This document shows positions 47,046 to 58,669 of a stretch of DNA of 64,000 nucleotides, piece after piece. Numbering within the stretch: the stretch's first letter is position 1; every line of letters starts with the position of its first letter. The stretch lies in assembly GCA_030765065.1 (NCBI GenBank), contig CM060975.1:198184507-198248506 (forward strand). The letters run 5' to 3'. The stretch is from Deroplatys truncata (Eukaryota > Arthropoda > Insecta > Mantodea > Mantidae). The translations under genes and the position numbers were made by a program. The notes beneath the pieces were generated by a model. It was not told the DNA's origin. It did not search any database and saw only the letters and a program-made list of their open reading frames with translations.

Positions 47046-50000
47046 GACAGGATCCATTCAAGAGCTCGGAGCGGATTCTAAGCGCGCAAAATTCTCAAAT
47101 AAACAGAAAATGTGAAACAGGGCTCAAAAATGAATTTATACTGGGAGAACTGATAACTACTATTCAAAATCACTCGGAAAAGGATCTGACAGATTCCCCT
47201 AGCATAAAAGTAGTATTATTGGATGAAGAATATAACGCTTTAATAGACTCTGGAGCCAATGTGAGTGTATGCAGCCTGAGGTTATATCAGAACCTGGTAA
47301 ATAAAGGAATTAAGCTAATGACATTACCCATAAGGAACACGGTATGCCGGGTAGCAGTTAACAAAGAGGTTACCCGAATAAAAATGCAAGTAATGTTGAA
47401 CATGAAAATAGGAGAAGAAAATTTTGAGTTTATTTTTCTGGTAATCAATAATTTGATTTGTGACATTTTGATTGGGTGTGACGTTTTGTTTGAATTAAGA
47501 GCTAGGGTTGATTTTGCTGATAAAGTTTTGAAAATAGAGAAGAACAGAAAAACATTAGAAATCCCTTTTGTAGAGGGTATGAAGCAGGATACTTATAACA
47601 AAACCCAAGGAGAAGAAGATATAGCCGAAGAAAGATTTTTCGTACAATTATTACAAACAGGTAGGAGTGAGAAATTAATTGCTATAGTACAAGGGGAAGA
47701 AACCGATGAGATGCATGCGTTCGCTGACAGGTTTTACAACGGGTATACGGAGCACAATGAGAAAGATTATGGTTACGCCCGAAATAAAGAATTCCAAGAT
47801 ACCGGCAGCCAGGTAGAAGCAGTAGAGGAGAAAGTGACCCTTGCCGAGAACCTCACAGAGACACAAAGGCATCTATTAAGGCGAATGTTACAAGAAAACA
47901 AAGCGGTATTTTCGGACGTCCCAGGCAAGTGCAAAGCATACAAACACAGTTTTAAGGTACAAGATATTGCACCCTTCACACACAAGTATCGGGATATTCC
48001 GATTGCATTAAGGGAGAGAGCCAAACAGGTGATCGATAAGATGTTGAGAGACCGAATAATACAAACGTCAAATTCTCCGTACAGCAGTCCATTATGTTGG
48101 GTGACGAAACGCAATGGCGAACTTAGGATGACAATAGATGCTCGAAGGATAAATAAATATACACAACCAGACAGATTTCGGAGCGAAAGTGTAGAAAAAT
48201 TGCTGTCAAAAATAACCAAAGGCAAGTATTTCTCCACTATTGATTTAACGGCGTCATACTGGCAGATTGAGCTTCACGAGGATGTTAGAAAGTATACTTC
48301 TTTTTTATTTTTTGGGAAACAGTTCGAATTTTTGAGAATGCCTTTTGGTATGCTTACGTCATGTAGTGGACTATTAAGAGCCATCGATAAAATATTTGGC
48401 GACTCAGCCGACGAATTTTTGATCCAATATATCGACGATTTTCTAATAGTTGATGAAAATTTTGATGAGCATATTAAACATGTGAATTATGTGCTTAGAA
48501 AGCTGAGAGAAAACGGTATGACGGTGAACATTAATAAATCCAAATTTTGCATCCGTGAGGTGGAATTTCTAGGCTATGTAATTAATGATAGAGGAATGAA
48601 GCCAAACGAAGAAAGAGTAGCGGCTGTGAGAAGAATACCAGCGCCCAAGAGTGTTAAGCAGGTTAGGTCCTTTCTTGGAGTGCTAAATTATCAAAGCAAA
48701 TTTATCCTGAGGTACGCCGCAGAAATAGCGCCTTTGCGCGAATTACTTAAAAAGAAAGTGCGATGGAAATGGGACGAGGTACACCAGAAAGCTTTTGAAA
48801 AGATAAAAGAACTATTTGCGAAATCAATTCTACTAGAGAGACCCAAGGACAACCTACCATATGTAATTTACGTGGATGCTTCAGGTCACGGGTATGGGTG
48901 TGTCCTAGCCCAATCAGATGAGGAAAATCAACTGCACGTGATAAGTACCGCTTCAAGAGGTTTAAGTCAAATAGAGAAAAATGCTTCGGTCACCGAATTA
49001 GAGATCTGTGCTGTGTATTACGCACTACAGAAATTTAGATCATATATATATCTACAGAAGGTTATTATATACACAGATCATGTGAGTCTTTCATTTATGA
49101 AACGTTGTCGGCTTACGAGTACTAAATTATCTAGGTACATCCATGAGATTCTTTCGTATGATGTTGAGGTGAAACACATTCCAGGAAAAACAAATGTTTT
49201 TAGCGATTTGCTGTCTAGGTTACATAACAACAGTGAAATACCGGAGAGAATAGAACGCCCTAAAAATGAAGTAACATTAATGAGTATTGAAATACCCTTG
49301 AGTAAAGGATTGATAAAAGAATTAAAAGGAATAGGGGACCAGCAGCGACGAGATGAGAAGTTAAATAAATTAATAAAAAGGGCCCCAGAAATAGATGAAA
49401 ATATCAAGGGAAACATAGGGGTAAAAGGGGGCGTGTTATATAAACTACATGGCAGCGAAATACAGAAATGGAAGACATATATACCTAAGAACATGGAGAA
49501 TGAACTCATAAGCACGTTCCATCAAGCTCTAGCACATTCTGGCTCAGAACGCACAGCTTTAATGATCCAAGAAAATCTGTATATTCCAAAATTACACCAT
49601 AAAGTAAGGAGAATAATTTCGACATGCTTACAATGTCAAAAAGCAAAGCCATTGAATATACAATATGAATACGAGACAAACTCCATACTAAGGGAAAAAC
49701 CAGGCATGTTAGTGACCTTGGACTGTCATGGTGAGATGCCTTGTAGTAAATTTGGATTTAGGTATATAGTGGTGTTAATAGATGTATTTTCAAAATTTGT
49801 GAAAATTTACCCAGTCAGGAAGATTACAAGTGAAACATGCCTAAGGAAGATAATGAAGTCGTATGTTCCACAATTTGGAAAGATGAAGGCAATTTTATGT
49901 GATAATGCTTCAATATTTACCAGCAGAAAATTTGTAGACACCTTAAAAGAAAACGAAATCACGTTGTATCATTGCTCAAAATACCACCCACAAAGCAATC

Positions 50001-50605
50001 CCTGCGAAAGAATAATACGGGACATTTCGGTTTATTTGAGAATTTTGGCCAATAAAAAACACAGTGATTGGGCAAATCACTATCAGCGCATGGAAAGTAT
50101 TTTAAATGAAAGTGTGAGCCCTACTACCGGTTATAAGCCCATCGAGCTGATGAAGGGGAAATTAATGGAAACACTTGAAGGGGAATTACCACAGACACTA
50201 GAAGCTAAAGATCCGAAAGCACTAACGGAAGAAGAGATGTTTAAGAAAGCTTTTGAAAGAATGGCCAATAAGGCGCAGAAAAGAAAAGAAAAGTTTAAGA
50301 AAAAGAAACGAAAACACTGGTTGATCAAATTGGGAGACTTAGTATTGGTACGGGACAAGAAAAAGTCTAGCATTCTGAACAAAAGGTATCATAGAATGGA
50401 AAATTTATTTAAAGGTCCATACCGGGTGATTAACATTTTTGGCTCGGATACATTTGAGTTACAAGAAATAAAGAATTCCAAAATCGTAGGGAGATATCAT
50501 AAACAGTTGCTCAAACCATACAAATGTTTAGAGAATGAGAAGGGTGAAGAATGTAATGAAAATAGTCAGGTTAGTTTTACTCGAAATGAGGTAGCAACCC
50601 TGTGA
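47033..50605 (+). CDS. pol: Pol polyprotein: protease, reverse transcriptase, RNase H, integrase
   Basis: Open in the -1 frame relative to gag from just after a stop at 47030-47032, and probably made by frameshifting in 47033-47042. With the codon at 47219 as residue 1: aspartic protease DSGA at 10-13 and LIGCDVL near 84-90; RT about 260-455 with TIDLTASYWQIEL, MPFGM and YIDD (404-407); RNase H about 548-668 with YVDASG, TELE, YTDH and FSDLLSRL; integrase zinc finger H768, H773, C803, C806; catalytic D835, D895, E930 (34 residues between the last two); GPY-type module FKGPYRV at about 1064-1070. The usual NAPATFQ region reads LTSCSGLLRAI, a variant also known in other insect Ty3 lineages. No stops or frameshifts, and all catalytic residues are present. 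It ends at TGA 50603-50605. Confidence 0.95.
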   Translation, partial: PGKLRQDPFKSSERILSAQNSQINRKCETGLKNEFILGELITTIQNHSEKDLTDSPSIKVVLLDEEYNALIDSGANVSVCSLRLYQNLVNKGIKLMTLPIRNTVCRVAVNKEVTRIKMQVMLNMKIGEENFEFIFLVINNLICDILIGCDVLFELRARVDFADKVLKIEKNRKTLEIPFVEGMKQDTYNKTQGEEDIAEERFFVQLLQTGRSEKLIAIVQGEETDEMHAFADRFYNGYTEHNEKDYGYARNKEFQDTGSQVEAVEEKVTLAENLTETQRHLLRRMLQENKAVFSDVPGKCKAYKHSFKVQDIAPFTHKYRDIPIALRERAKQVIDKMLRDRIIQTSNSPYSSPLCWVTKRNGELRMTIDARRINKYTQPDRFRSESVEKLLSKITKGKYFSTIDLTASYWQIELHEDVRKYTSFLFFGKQFEFLRMPFGMLTSCSGLLRAIDKIFGDSADEFLIQYIDDFLIVDENFDEHIKHVNYVLRKLRENGMTVNINKSKFCIREVEFLGYVINDRGMKPNEERVAAVRRIPAPKSVKQVRSFLGVLNYQSKFILRYAAEIAPLRELLKKKVRWKWDEVHQKAFEKIKELFAKSILLERPKDNLPYVIYVDASGHGYGCVLAQSDEENQLHVISTASRGLSQIEKNASVTELEICAVYYALQKFRSYIYLQKVIIYTDHVSLSFMKRCRLTSTKLSRYIHEILSYDVEVKHIPGKTNVFSDLLSRLHNNSEIPERIERPKNEVTLMSIEIPLSKGLIKELKGIGDQQRRDEKLNKLIKRAPEIDENIKGNIGVKGGVLYKLHGSEIQKWKTYIPKNMENELISTFHQALAHSGSERTALMIQENLYIPKLHHKVRRIISTCLQCQKAKPLNIQYEYETNSILREKPGMLVTLDCHGEMPCSKFGFRYIVVLIDVFSKFVKIYPVRKITSETCLRKIMKSYVPQFGKMKAILCDNASIFTSRKFVDTLKENEITLYHCSKYHPQSNPCERIIRDISVYLRILANKKHSDWANHYQRMESILNESVSPTTGYKPIELMKGKLMETLEGELPQTLEAKDPKALTEEEMFKKAFERMANKAQKRKEKFKKKKRKHWLIKLGDLVLVRDKKKSSILNKRYHRMENLFKGPYRVINIFGSDTFELQEIKNSKIVGRYHKQLLKPYKCLENEKGEECNENSQVSFTRNEVATL

Positions 50606-51020
50606 ACAAATAGTAAAGGTAATACACCCGATAAATAAGGATGTAAAGAAATAAATAAAGGCATAATAATTATGTACCAACATGTATGTAAATAGATTTA
50701 ATTTTAGAACTTAATTTGGGTATTAGTGTATTTGTTTGCGTTACAAGTTATTCGTGTGCGCGAAGTGTATTGGGTATAAGAATGTCTCTCGGAAAACCTG
50801 TTTTTAAAAGGGAGAGAGGAATCAACCATAACAAGGGGTAAGGTGAACGACCCAAATGTAAACACCACTGGTTTGGCAGAACCCTTGTGAAGGAGCAGGT
50901 ATAGCGAAGGGTCTCTGTCAACAAAACAAACGAACAAAGGCCATAATCAGAGGAATTATTCTGTAAAAGAAAATTGTATCAACTGTTGAAAAATTTATTC
51001 TTTTCCAGAACAGGGCAATT
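50606..51020 (+). other. Non-coding stretch between pol and 3' LTR
   Basis: 415 bp without an env-like frame. The best purine run, AAAAGGGAGAGAGGAA, is at about 50807-50822, some 200 bp before the LTR. The 20 bases next to the LTR (TTTTCCAGAACAGGGCAATT) are not a good polypurine tract. Confidence 0.6.
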
Positions 51021-52161
51021 TGAAACGGCAACTCTAGGCCGAGCCCAAGAACTGTAATTACAGATAACTTATTAATTAACTTTTAGTGATGTTAAATCGT
51101 ATTATGTAAATATCTTTTTCTCATACTGCTTGTATATTTTAAGAAGGGTGATTTAACGTTATGTATCTATCTAGGTTATTAATATTAGTAGAGTTATAAA
51201 TGGTTTAATGTAAATAATTTAAGCGCTATGTTAAAATACTGTCCACGAGGGAATGTTTTAGCTACAGGAATAGTGCTTTCGAAGGCAGAAAACCTAGTTT
51301 TATTACCTCTCTCCGGTCGCAGTGCTATTATTCCTACAGCGAGGGTGTAGAGCCTTTGTCCCATTATTTGATAATTCGCCGTGACCAAGTGAGTGAGAAG
51401 GACAATCTAACGGTACATGTAGGAAAAGCCGCGATTTATATTAAACATTGGACCAATGAAATCCCTGAAAGTCTATTCGAAATAGTTAGACGCGTCGAGT
51501 CGCGCTAAAAATGTACCAATAGGAAAGGAAGCAGCCTCAGGAGCCTGAGACTATAAATGGATCTGTTTGGGGAAAATTCGGGGCAGTTTATGTCATGTGT
51601 GGTCAGGGAGAGATGCTGCAGGATGTGTGAGATATCGCGCCAAAAAGGGAATCAAGTCAAATTTGTCATGTCAGCTTAGTATTGCATTTTATTCGAGAGT
51701 TTTCGTAATGTGTGGTCAGGGAGAGATGCTGCAGGATGTGTGAGATATCGCGCCAAAACAGGGAATCAAAATAGTTTTAGCAACACACCTAAGATCCGCT
51801 ACTCTGAAAGCGACAATAAGAATAGTTATATTTCGTGACATATCCACGCCATAGTCTAACAGCGGTGGACAGTATTTTACAGCGGCAATACCAGTTTTGT
51901 ATACTACGAGTGTTAAATTAAATAAAAAGAAACGGCAGTGTCATCTTTTCATAAACAAAGCAAGTCTATGTCTTCCTATATCACCACCCGAGATCTACGT
52001 TTTCCTTTACCGAGGATAAGTCCATGCTCCCATATAATTTAAGGAAAATTACTGCAGCTAGCCGAGGATAAATTGAAGTACCAACACGCTGAGAACTTCT
52101 GGAAGCAACGGGAGAAGCATCAAGGTAAGCTACAGCAACGGATGAGGAGGTGATCGCCGCA
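51021..52161 (+). repeat. 3' LTR
   Basis: Same length as the 5' LTR, at a constant offset of 7466. The only difference found by reading is T at 52079 against A at 44613. Followed directly by GGCT (52162-52165). Confidence 0.95.
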
Positions 52162-52165
52162 GGCT
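52162..52165. repeat. LTR retrotransposon target duplication, right copy
   Basis: GGCT, matching 43551-43554. Confidence 0.75.
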
Positions 52166-52234
52166 GTACAATATGTATGCTTCCTTATAGTAGTTGGTGT
52201 ATCTACATGGTGCGCTGCTGTAATATGTTTTTTT

Positions 52235-53641
52235 TTAAATTCTCTATATACAAAATATAGCAAAGATTTGTTTTGCTATTGTCGCCAATACGGTTTGCTC
52301 ATTAGCTAAGAGCTGATCATTTGCTAAGTGCGCGCCATCTTGGTTTGGGTGCCTGAATATAAACATAATGAAGCAACTGTGACGAAGCTGATTTACGAGT
52401 GAAAATGCATTGCTTTCGGGTGCACTACGAGTGCACAAAGGGGGTAATAAATTATATTGGTTAGCGTTGAAGCTCAGAAACCTGGAAGGAAGAAGGATTT
52501 GGTTGGCGAAACTCGGTAGAAAGCACTGGATTCATGGACAAGATGCAAGACTTTGTGAGCTAAGTACCTATTCCGTTTTTGTTTAGCATTTATTTACTAC
52601 TGGATTTTACTAGTGACTAGATATCTATATTACGCACTTTCAATGGATTTGTGCTTCTGGAACAGAAATTTCGAAGTTTTTGCGTATTATAAACAGCAAT
52701 GTACTTATAATTTCTGTTTTTACTGATTGTGATCCCAACACTTCTGACTTCTATCAGTTTTGTATTTTATATATCTGTATTTTATTGAAAATTGAACCAG
52801 TTTTATAGTTTGTTTCTTTGTTTCGTGATTATTAGTATAAACAATGTTGGCAAAGTTACAGTGCTAGCGTTGACTGTGTTCACAATTTCACTGCAGTCAC
52901 AGGTTGAAAGGTATGCTAGTAGGTAAGAATGCTAAATAAACATTTTATACTCTACTTACCAAATGCACTTTTATATTTATGGCCGAAGTTGCATAAAGTT
53001 AAATATATCAAAACAGAAGAATTTACTAACACTTTCAAAATGCTTATAGATCCTAATCTATTATACTGACTTTATTTTGCAATATTATTGTGGATTTTTT
53101 AAAAAGTTATTTTGTAATTAGTATCATTTTTTCCAAAAATGATCCCTTTCTAAGTAGGATTTATAGGAATAAATAAACATTTTACATAAAAATGTGCAAC
53201 ATATCGGTAGATATCCTTACAAATACCAAAAGTGTATTTTCTTCATGCTGCTTCTGTAATTAATGGATAGATGTTAATAGTTATCATAATACCAGGAAGC
53301 ATTTGTAAATAATTGTTCGCTACGGTTTAAACTGTGGACAGGATAATGTCATGAATGTCATTGCAAGTCGCGTACAAGAGCACAGGATTCTTTAATTATA
53401 CAACATTAATTTACGACAACAGCGTTAAAACAGATCTAAAGAGAGTAATATTCTTATTGCCGGAAATACATAAGCCGTGCGCAGGCGTTTTGGTGTCCTT
53501 TGTGTGTGATTTCTGTGTTTTATTTCGGTTTTCTAACTGGAAACAGTCCGCATTTCTTGTATACAGGAAGATAGGCGAGAAATCAATCCAACATGGCTGC
53601 CACGTCAAGCTTTGCTGTACCTTTTATATAGAGAACTTTAG
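52235..53641. mobile_element. Non-autonomous TIR element inserted in the J repeat
   Basis: The left end (52235-52265, TTCTCTATATACAAAATATA then GCAAAG) is the inverse of the right end (53610-53640, CTTTGCTGTACCTTTTATAT then AGAGAAC) over about 31 bases with few mismatches. The copy at 23315-23360 is uninterrupted here (ACTGTAGTGTGTTTTGTCAC then CCATCTGTG), which defines an insertion of about 1.4 kb. The interior has no transposase and only short frames. Exact ends and target duplication are uncertain; both flanks have T runs. Confidence 0.55.
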
Positions 53642-53644
53642 TAG

Positions 53645-54284
53645 CTTTTGCTGATATACCGCCATCTGTCCACATAGCACAGAACTTGATGTTGTGGCAA
53701 CTGTAGATGTCAGGGCCCGCTTAATTTGCCTATACTGTAACCTGAATAACTAAATTTTTGAATGCGAAAGACATATTGAAATTACTTATGTATTAGATCA
53801 TTAAAATAATGGTTTTTATAAGTTAAATAAATCTGAATAACAGCATAAATGATATATTTTTATGATAATCTGTATTTGTTCTTTAATATGTAATCCTTAA
53901 AGACGACAACGCAAATTATAAGTTTGTAGGATTTCACTTTTTGCAGTATAATTGTAAAGTAAACTATACACTTCCTAAAACATACCGTGCTTTTCATAAG
54001 CATTGGTCTGAATTTTTGTAACGGACTATTCCTGTATTGTGGGATTAGTCCGTAGTTTGGACGAAGAAATGTTTGAAGAGCTGCGTATTCATGGAAGCAG
54101 TTTATTTAAAATGCGTAAAAGAGCCGTATTTGTTTGATGGCGAAATACTATCTGACGGTGAATAAAAACCAAAATTTTAAGTTCGTATGAATTCCGTTTA
54201 TTTTAAGTTTCTGCTCTTTTTAACGGTGTTATCAAGAAAAATTGATTTACCTTTCTTGGGTTATTTAACATAAATTCATCACAG
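53645..54284. other. End of J repeat and AT-rich sequence without features
   Basis: 53650-53770 continues the J repeat (GCCATCTGTCCACATAGCAC, compare 23350). From 53770 to 54284 I see no gene, no clear repeat and no open frame of note. Confidence 0.5.
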
Positions 54285-55330
54285 TTGTTAATTTCAAACC
54301 TATACGCAAATAGGTGTACGGGCACCAATGTAATAGAACTAAAAAGCACCGAATCAACAAAAATAGCGTCACAATTTGCAACTTATAATCCATTTGCACC
54401 TCTGGAAAGCCCAACAAAATATGAAGAAAAGGAAAACGTAAGTCACCAACCATCACCAATGGACGAACCAACGAGACCACCTCCGACATATGTAACTGAA
54501 GTAATACAAGCAATAGCAGTACCGTATAAATTCTATAATACAACACTCGAAACAAAAATATTGGATCTTTTAAGCATATCGCAATTGAAAATTGTAAAGT
54601 CAGATATAATAGAAAGCCACAGAAGAGCAATCGTAGACCTTGGGACTCAAAAACTCATTATCATACATAAAAAATAAAAAATGATCGGAGCTTTCGGGTT
54701 GTAAATGGTGGACTGCACTCTACCTGTGACATTCATATGGTAATGGATGTGAACTAAATTCTTTGAACCAAATCAAACGATCCCTCAGCACCATCCACCG
54801 TTGCCACTGTTATTTCTTGATCTGAAACCTAAGCTAACAGCAAAGAAATCTACATTACAAGATTCTAATATGCTGTTGTGAAAGTTATACCTCCTAAAGC
54901 TAAACGTGGCATCATCCAGTGCAGTAATTGTCAAGAGCAACAGTTGCTGCAAGCAATCCGATGTGTGAAATGTGATGGTTGGCATTTGATATCTGCATGC
55001 ACTAAGTCCACGCAAGCACCACCTCTTCCATGAACTTCAAGGGGCAGCACACTGCAAACTACAGAGGTTGCCTAGTACACTTGAAGCTACAAACTGCTTC
55101 AAAGCCAACATTAAACTAGCAAAATAAACGTGTTGCTGCTACCAGAAACGTGACCCCTCAGGTCATTAGCAACACTGTGTCAACACAACCACAAACACTA
55201 CACCTTATATAGCAAACATAAGTTTTCTGACAGAAGAACATACACTAAAGTTGTTCAGAAACATGAGAATAAAGTAAAAACTCTCATAAACAAAATGGAC
55301 ATGCCACTTCTGCAACCGCTAATTCACGTC
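54285..55330 (+). pseudogene. Jockey-like LINE ORF1 (Gag-like), broken
   Basis: An intact stretch to 54677 has NPFAPLES and PPPTYVTEVI, typical of Jockey-clade ORF1 proteins in which a PPP-Y/F-V stretch precedes an RNA-binding region. After the stop at 54675-54677 homology continues in pieces: NDRSFRVVNGGLHS, then (54890-55020) PPKAKRGIIQC, a CSNC pair, and a clear zinc knuckle CVKCDGWHLISAC (CX2CX3HX4C), then NYRGC in a shifted frame. Several stops and frameshifts show a dead copy. The family assignment rests on these motifs. Confidence 0.6.
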
Positions 55331-55439
55331 TAATGCAGATAATTCCTGTTTTATCAAAACGATGATTCCATTAATGCTAGCAGAAGAATTCGTATCTGCA
55401 CTTGGAAGTACGAAGGAATAAGCAACAAATGTCATGAAT

Positions 55440-56530
55440 TGTCTATTTTCATAACACAAATTAAATTGTTATGTTTTTCGCTACTGAGACAAAATTAGTA
55501 CCCCATATGCACTTCAATATGTCTGGTTACAAAGTATATAGAGCTGATCACTCAAGTAAGAATAGAAAAGGAGGTTCAGCAGTTTTTATTAATGCAGGTC
55601 TACCGACCGATAAGCTGCTTCACATAAATCAACCTTAAAATCAAATTGAAACAATACTTAAATCACTTTAATCAAAAAGTTCAAATTGGATCTTTTTATT
55701 CAGCACCCTAAACAAAATAACCAACAGTGACTTTTGGGGAATTACATGTTTAATTTAAGGTCACTTTAATAGTAAACATCCCAGTCGAGGTTCCTCTACT
55801 TCAAATCCTAGAGGAAAAACACTTCAAAATACACTCTACCAGCTTAAATGCACAAGATATATTTCCTGTTGAAGCTACGTTCTACCCAGCAGATGCAGGT
55901 ACACCCGATGCTTAGGATTTCTTTATTGGCAAAAATACACTTAATATGTGCTCCAAACTTTCCGTGTTGTACGAGCTAAGTTCTGATCACTATCCAGTAA
56001 TTACTACCTTATCCCTAAATGAAATAAACGAAAATAGTTCTACATTGTTAAAATATCCTTTTAATTGAAGCACTTTCACCTCAACACTTGAGCACTTATC
56101 AACACTAAATATACCTCTCAAGACAACATGATATATTGACATTGCTGTTTCACGGATTGCAAAAAATGTTCAAAACACTGCAAATGTAGCAAACAAATGT
56201 CTTAAATCATCCAAAGACAAAACGAGAGCATTAAATTCTCCAACAGTTGAATATTTACATATGATTAAAACGTAATATAGAAGGCTGTGGGTACAGATAA
56301 TATTCTGATCATAAGAATAAGTACAACTGGACTACTGATGGCCTAAAACATGCATGACAGCATTACTGTAACAGTCTCCAAAATCATCTGCAAACAGTCA
56401 ACACACAAGATGGGTCTCTGTGGGGGGAACCTAACAGATAATAAAACAGTTTTCTTTGATTGTTGCAATGATGTGAAATAAATAAAGGTTTTCATATCCT
56501 GAAGAAAAAACTCAGCTATTTTTAGAAGAA
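55440..56530 (+). pseudogene. Jockey-like LINE ORF2 remnant: endonuclease domain
   Basis: Pieces in order: ATETKL, GYKVYRADHSS, RKGGSAVFI (55480-55600), GHFNSKHPS (GDFN motif with D changed to H, about 55760), PRGKTLQNTLY, YPADAGTP, DFFIGKN after an in-frame TAG, and YELSSDHYPVI (about 55967-56000). This is the APE-type endonuclease of non-LTR retrotransposons with its SDH motif. The linker can be followed loosely to about 56530. No RT catalytic motif is seen, so the 3' part is lost. The loss of the catalytic Asp, with stops and frameshifts, rules out function. Confidence 0.65.
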
Positions 56531-56559
56531 CTACACAGCTCCACATATGCTCTCCGTTC

Positions 56560-56784
56560 GACTGCCAGTCACAGCATGCTATACGTCGTGCACGATGCAG
56601 ATGTACGTAATTAAAATGCTAACTCAATCGGTCTGGCTGAAGTTTTCAGAGAAAAGGGCAGTGAACAAAACCGAAGGACTGTATCCACAGTGTAAGCATA
56701 GATAACCACCTCAAAATATGAATAGAAGGTTAACCCACTGAGGAGGATCGCGTCTCGCATTCCATTTCTGCCATTCGACACTTT
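56560..56784 (+). repeat. Repeat unit preceding R1, copy 1
   Basis: CGTGCACGATG, GTAAGCATA, AGGTTAACCCACTGAGGAGG and ATTCGACAC follow the same order at 60070-60260, and both copies lie directly before an R1 copy. No coding content. Confidence 0.55.
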
Positions 56785-58235
56785 TCGTGTAAAGCTTACT
56801 GGTGCTACCTAGTGAGCATTGTATAAATTACATGGAACCTCTGAGCATTTGTGACGAGAACTCAACCAAGAAATAAAATCTAATGTAAAGCCATTGTTAA
56901 TGTCGTTGTCTACGTGAAGTACAACGTAAGCCGAGGCAGTATAACCCGTACTTAATTAAGTTATCGTTTTTCAACAGGAAGTGAACAAAATTATGAACTG
57001 AGCAAGAAAATCCACTTTTAAATGCTAAAGCTTATAATATAAGGATAATGATTAATGCAGCAGAATGTGTGAAACCTTCTGTATATGTTGTGCATACATT
57101 TTCTTAATAGAATGTTTGCAAAGCCTTTGTAATGTTCCCATTCAACTAATTTTAAACAGTAATTGTACCGCAAATTAAATTTGAGGTCTTAATCTGCTGT
57201 ATAAAGATTTACCATTTGATGGTCAAAAACTTAGTGCAAATGGCCAAGTTGTACCGGTGTAACACAGATGAAATTCAATTTCAATTCCATCAAATTCAAT
57301 TTCGTTTAAAATTATGTTTGAAATTACAGAGTTAGGTTGAATATATTAAGAACCTTTCAGGCATTCTGCTGTATTATTGATAAGAGGAGTATGGCAGGTT
57401 ACAAGAGCTCTGGTATATAATAATGATAATGATAATAATAATGAAATCCCTTTCTACTCTCCCGCTCTCTCTCTGTGCAACTTACACGTTGTGAAGTATT
57501 GAAAACCGATAATAAAATTATTTTTCTGCGGTATTAATAATAATTTAAAATATAAAAGTAATAAAACATACCAGAAGCTTATTTATGTAGGTAATAAAGC
57601 AATCAAATAATTTCAGGAGGATGTAGGAAAGGTTATACCATATTAATTTTGTATGTATAACGTACAATTTTTGTGAACTATTTATATGCGTGTTTGGCTC
57701 CAAAGTTTATTACATTTAAATCAATTATATTTAATTTTGCTCCCGATTGGAACCCATGGAGTTGGGGGAAATAAACCAATATACAAAATAGCTCTTTCTA
57801 AGTGGTACCTAAGGTATGTTGTATATCCGTTTTGGTCATTTTGGACTGAAAAGATAATATACACATAAAAGTAAACGTTTTTAAAACGCTACTTTTCGCT
57901 TTAAGATAACCTTAGTATCAATTGTCCATTGAAAATACCCAGCAAATGTTCAGTTACAGTTTTATTTTACTGTAAGAAATAAGAGCAGCAGTTACTGCGA
58001 AACACACATTATTTATCACTTAGACACCCACTGTAGCTCGACACGTAACTCTCGAGTTACTCTTGACACACACTCAGAACAGAAGAGAAATGATCCGTCG
58101 AATCACAACTCAAGATTTAACTAATGAGTTATGATTCACAACTGAACTGGACTCAGCACTGTCCACTTTGAAGAGTCCAAACTCTTTTTAACAGTCCAAC
58201 CGGGCGTTAGAATTCCCTTATATAGTCTCCGCATC
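56785..58235 (+). repeat. R1 interspersed repeat, copy 3
   Basis: From TAAAGCTTACTGGTGCTACC to CTTATATAGTCTCCGC, parallel to 13974-15515. The pyrimidine-rich 3' part of copies 1 and 2 is missing. Diverged and non-coding. Confidence 0.55.
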
Positions 58236-58650
58236 CTACTTAATTCCATAGGCTAAAATACCTTTAAGGGGCCTCTAATACTCTTGCCTGAACCTCGAAA
58301 CACACCTATGAAAGTGTAAGATACTTCAAAACAGCATAAAATCCTCAAAATGTTAAAAAACTAGTGCCAATACTATGAAAATACCTGCACTAATGGCTAA
58401 AATACCTTTGAAAGACCTGAAAATCTCCTGTCTGTGCTTAAAATGTCCTAAAGCCTGTAAGTGTATGGTATATGTCTATTCCACTGCATCGAAATGTCGT
58501 CAGAATACCTTTAGAGCAAGCTAAAAGTGTCCCCCCCCAAAATGGTTTCTAAGTGTTTTCCGAAATACCTATAGGGACTCCAAAATTCTAAATACCACTT
58601 AAACTATGCCATCTCTCTTGGAAAACATCCCTAAATACTAAGGGATAGCA
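58236..58650. repeat. Loose short repeats around AAAATACCT
   Basis: The phrases GCTAAAATACCTTT, GAATACCTTTAGAG and GAAATACCTATAGGG recur irregularly, probably an eroded short tandem repeat. No gene. Confidence 0.35.
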
Positions 58651-58669
58651 TGGTAGCCCTAGACTATGT

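Larger units (their letters stand above)
43555..52161 (+). mobile_element. Complete Ty3-type LTR retrotransposon
   Basis: 8607 bp: 1141-bp LTRs at 43555-44695 and 51021-52161 (TG...CA), tRNA-Lys primer site at 44699, gag at 44991-47045, pol in the -1 frame to 50605, and GGCT target duplications. The domain order protease, RT, RNase H, integrase places it in Ty3/Gypsy, not Copia. There is no env frame in the 415 bp between pol and the 3' LTR. One base difference between the LTRs and intact frames imply recent insertion and possible activity. The purine tract normally abutting the 3' LTR is not obvious. It interrupts an older LINE-tail repeat. Confidence 0.95.

Noticed and set aside
46626..47057. 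143-codon minus-strand frame opposite gag, and others opposite pol
   Set aside because: Shadows of the real gag and pol frames, with no independent support.
50606..51020. An env gene
   Set aside because: Only 415 bp with stops in all frames; no signal peptide or membrane protein frame.
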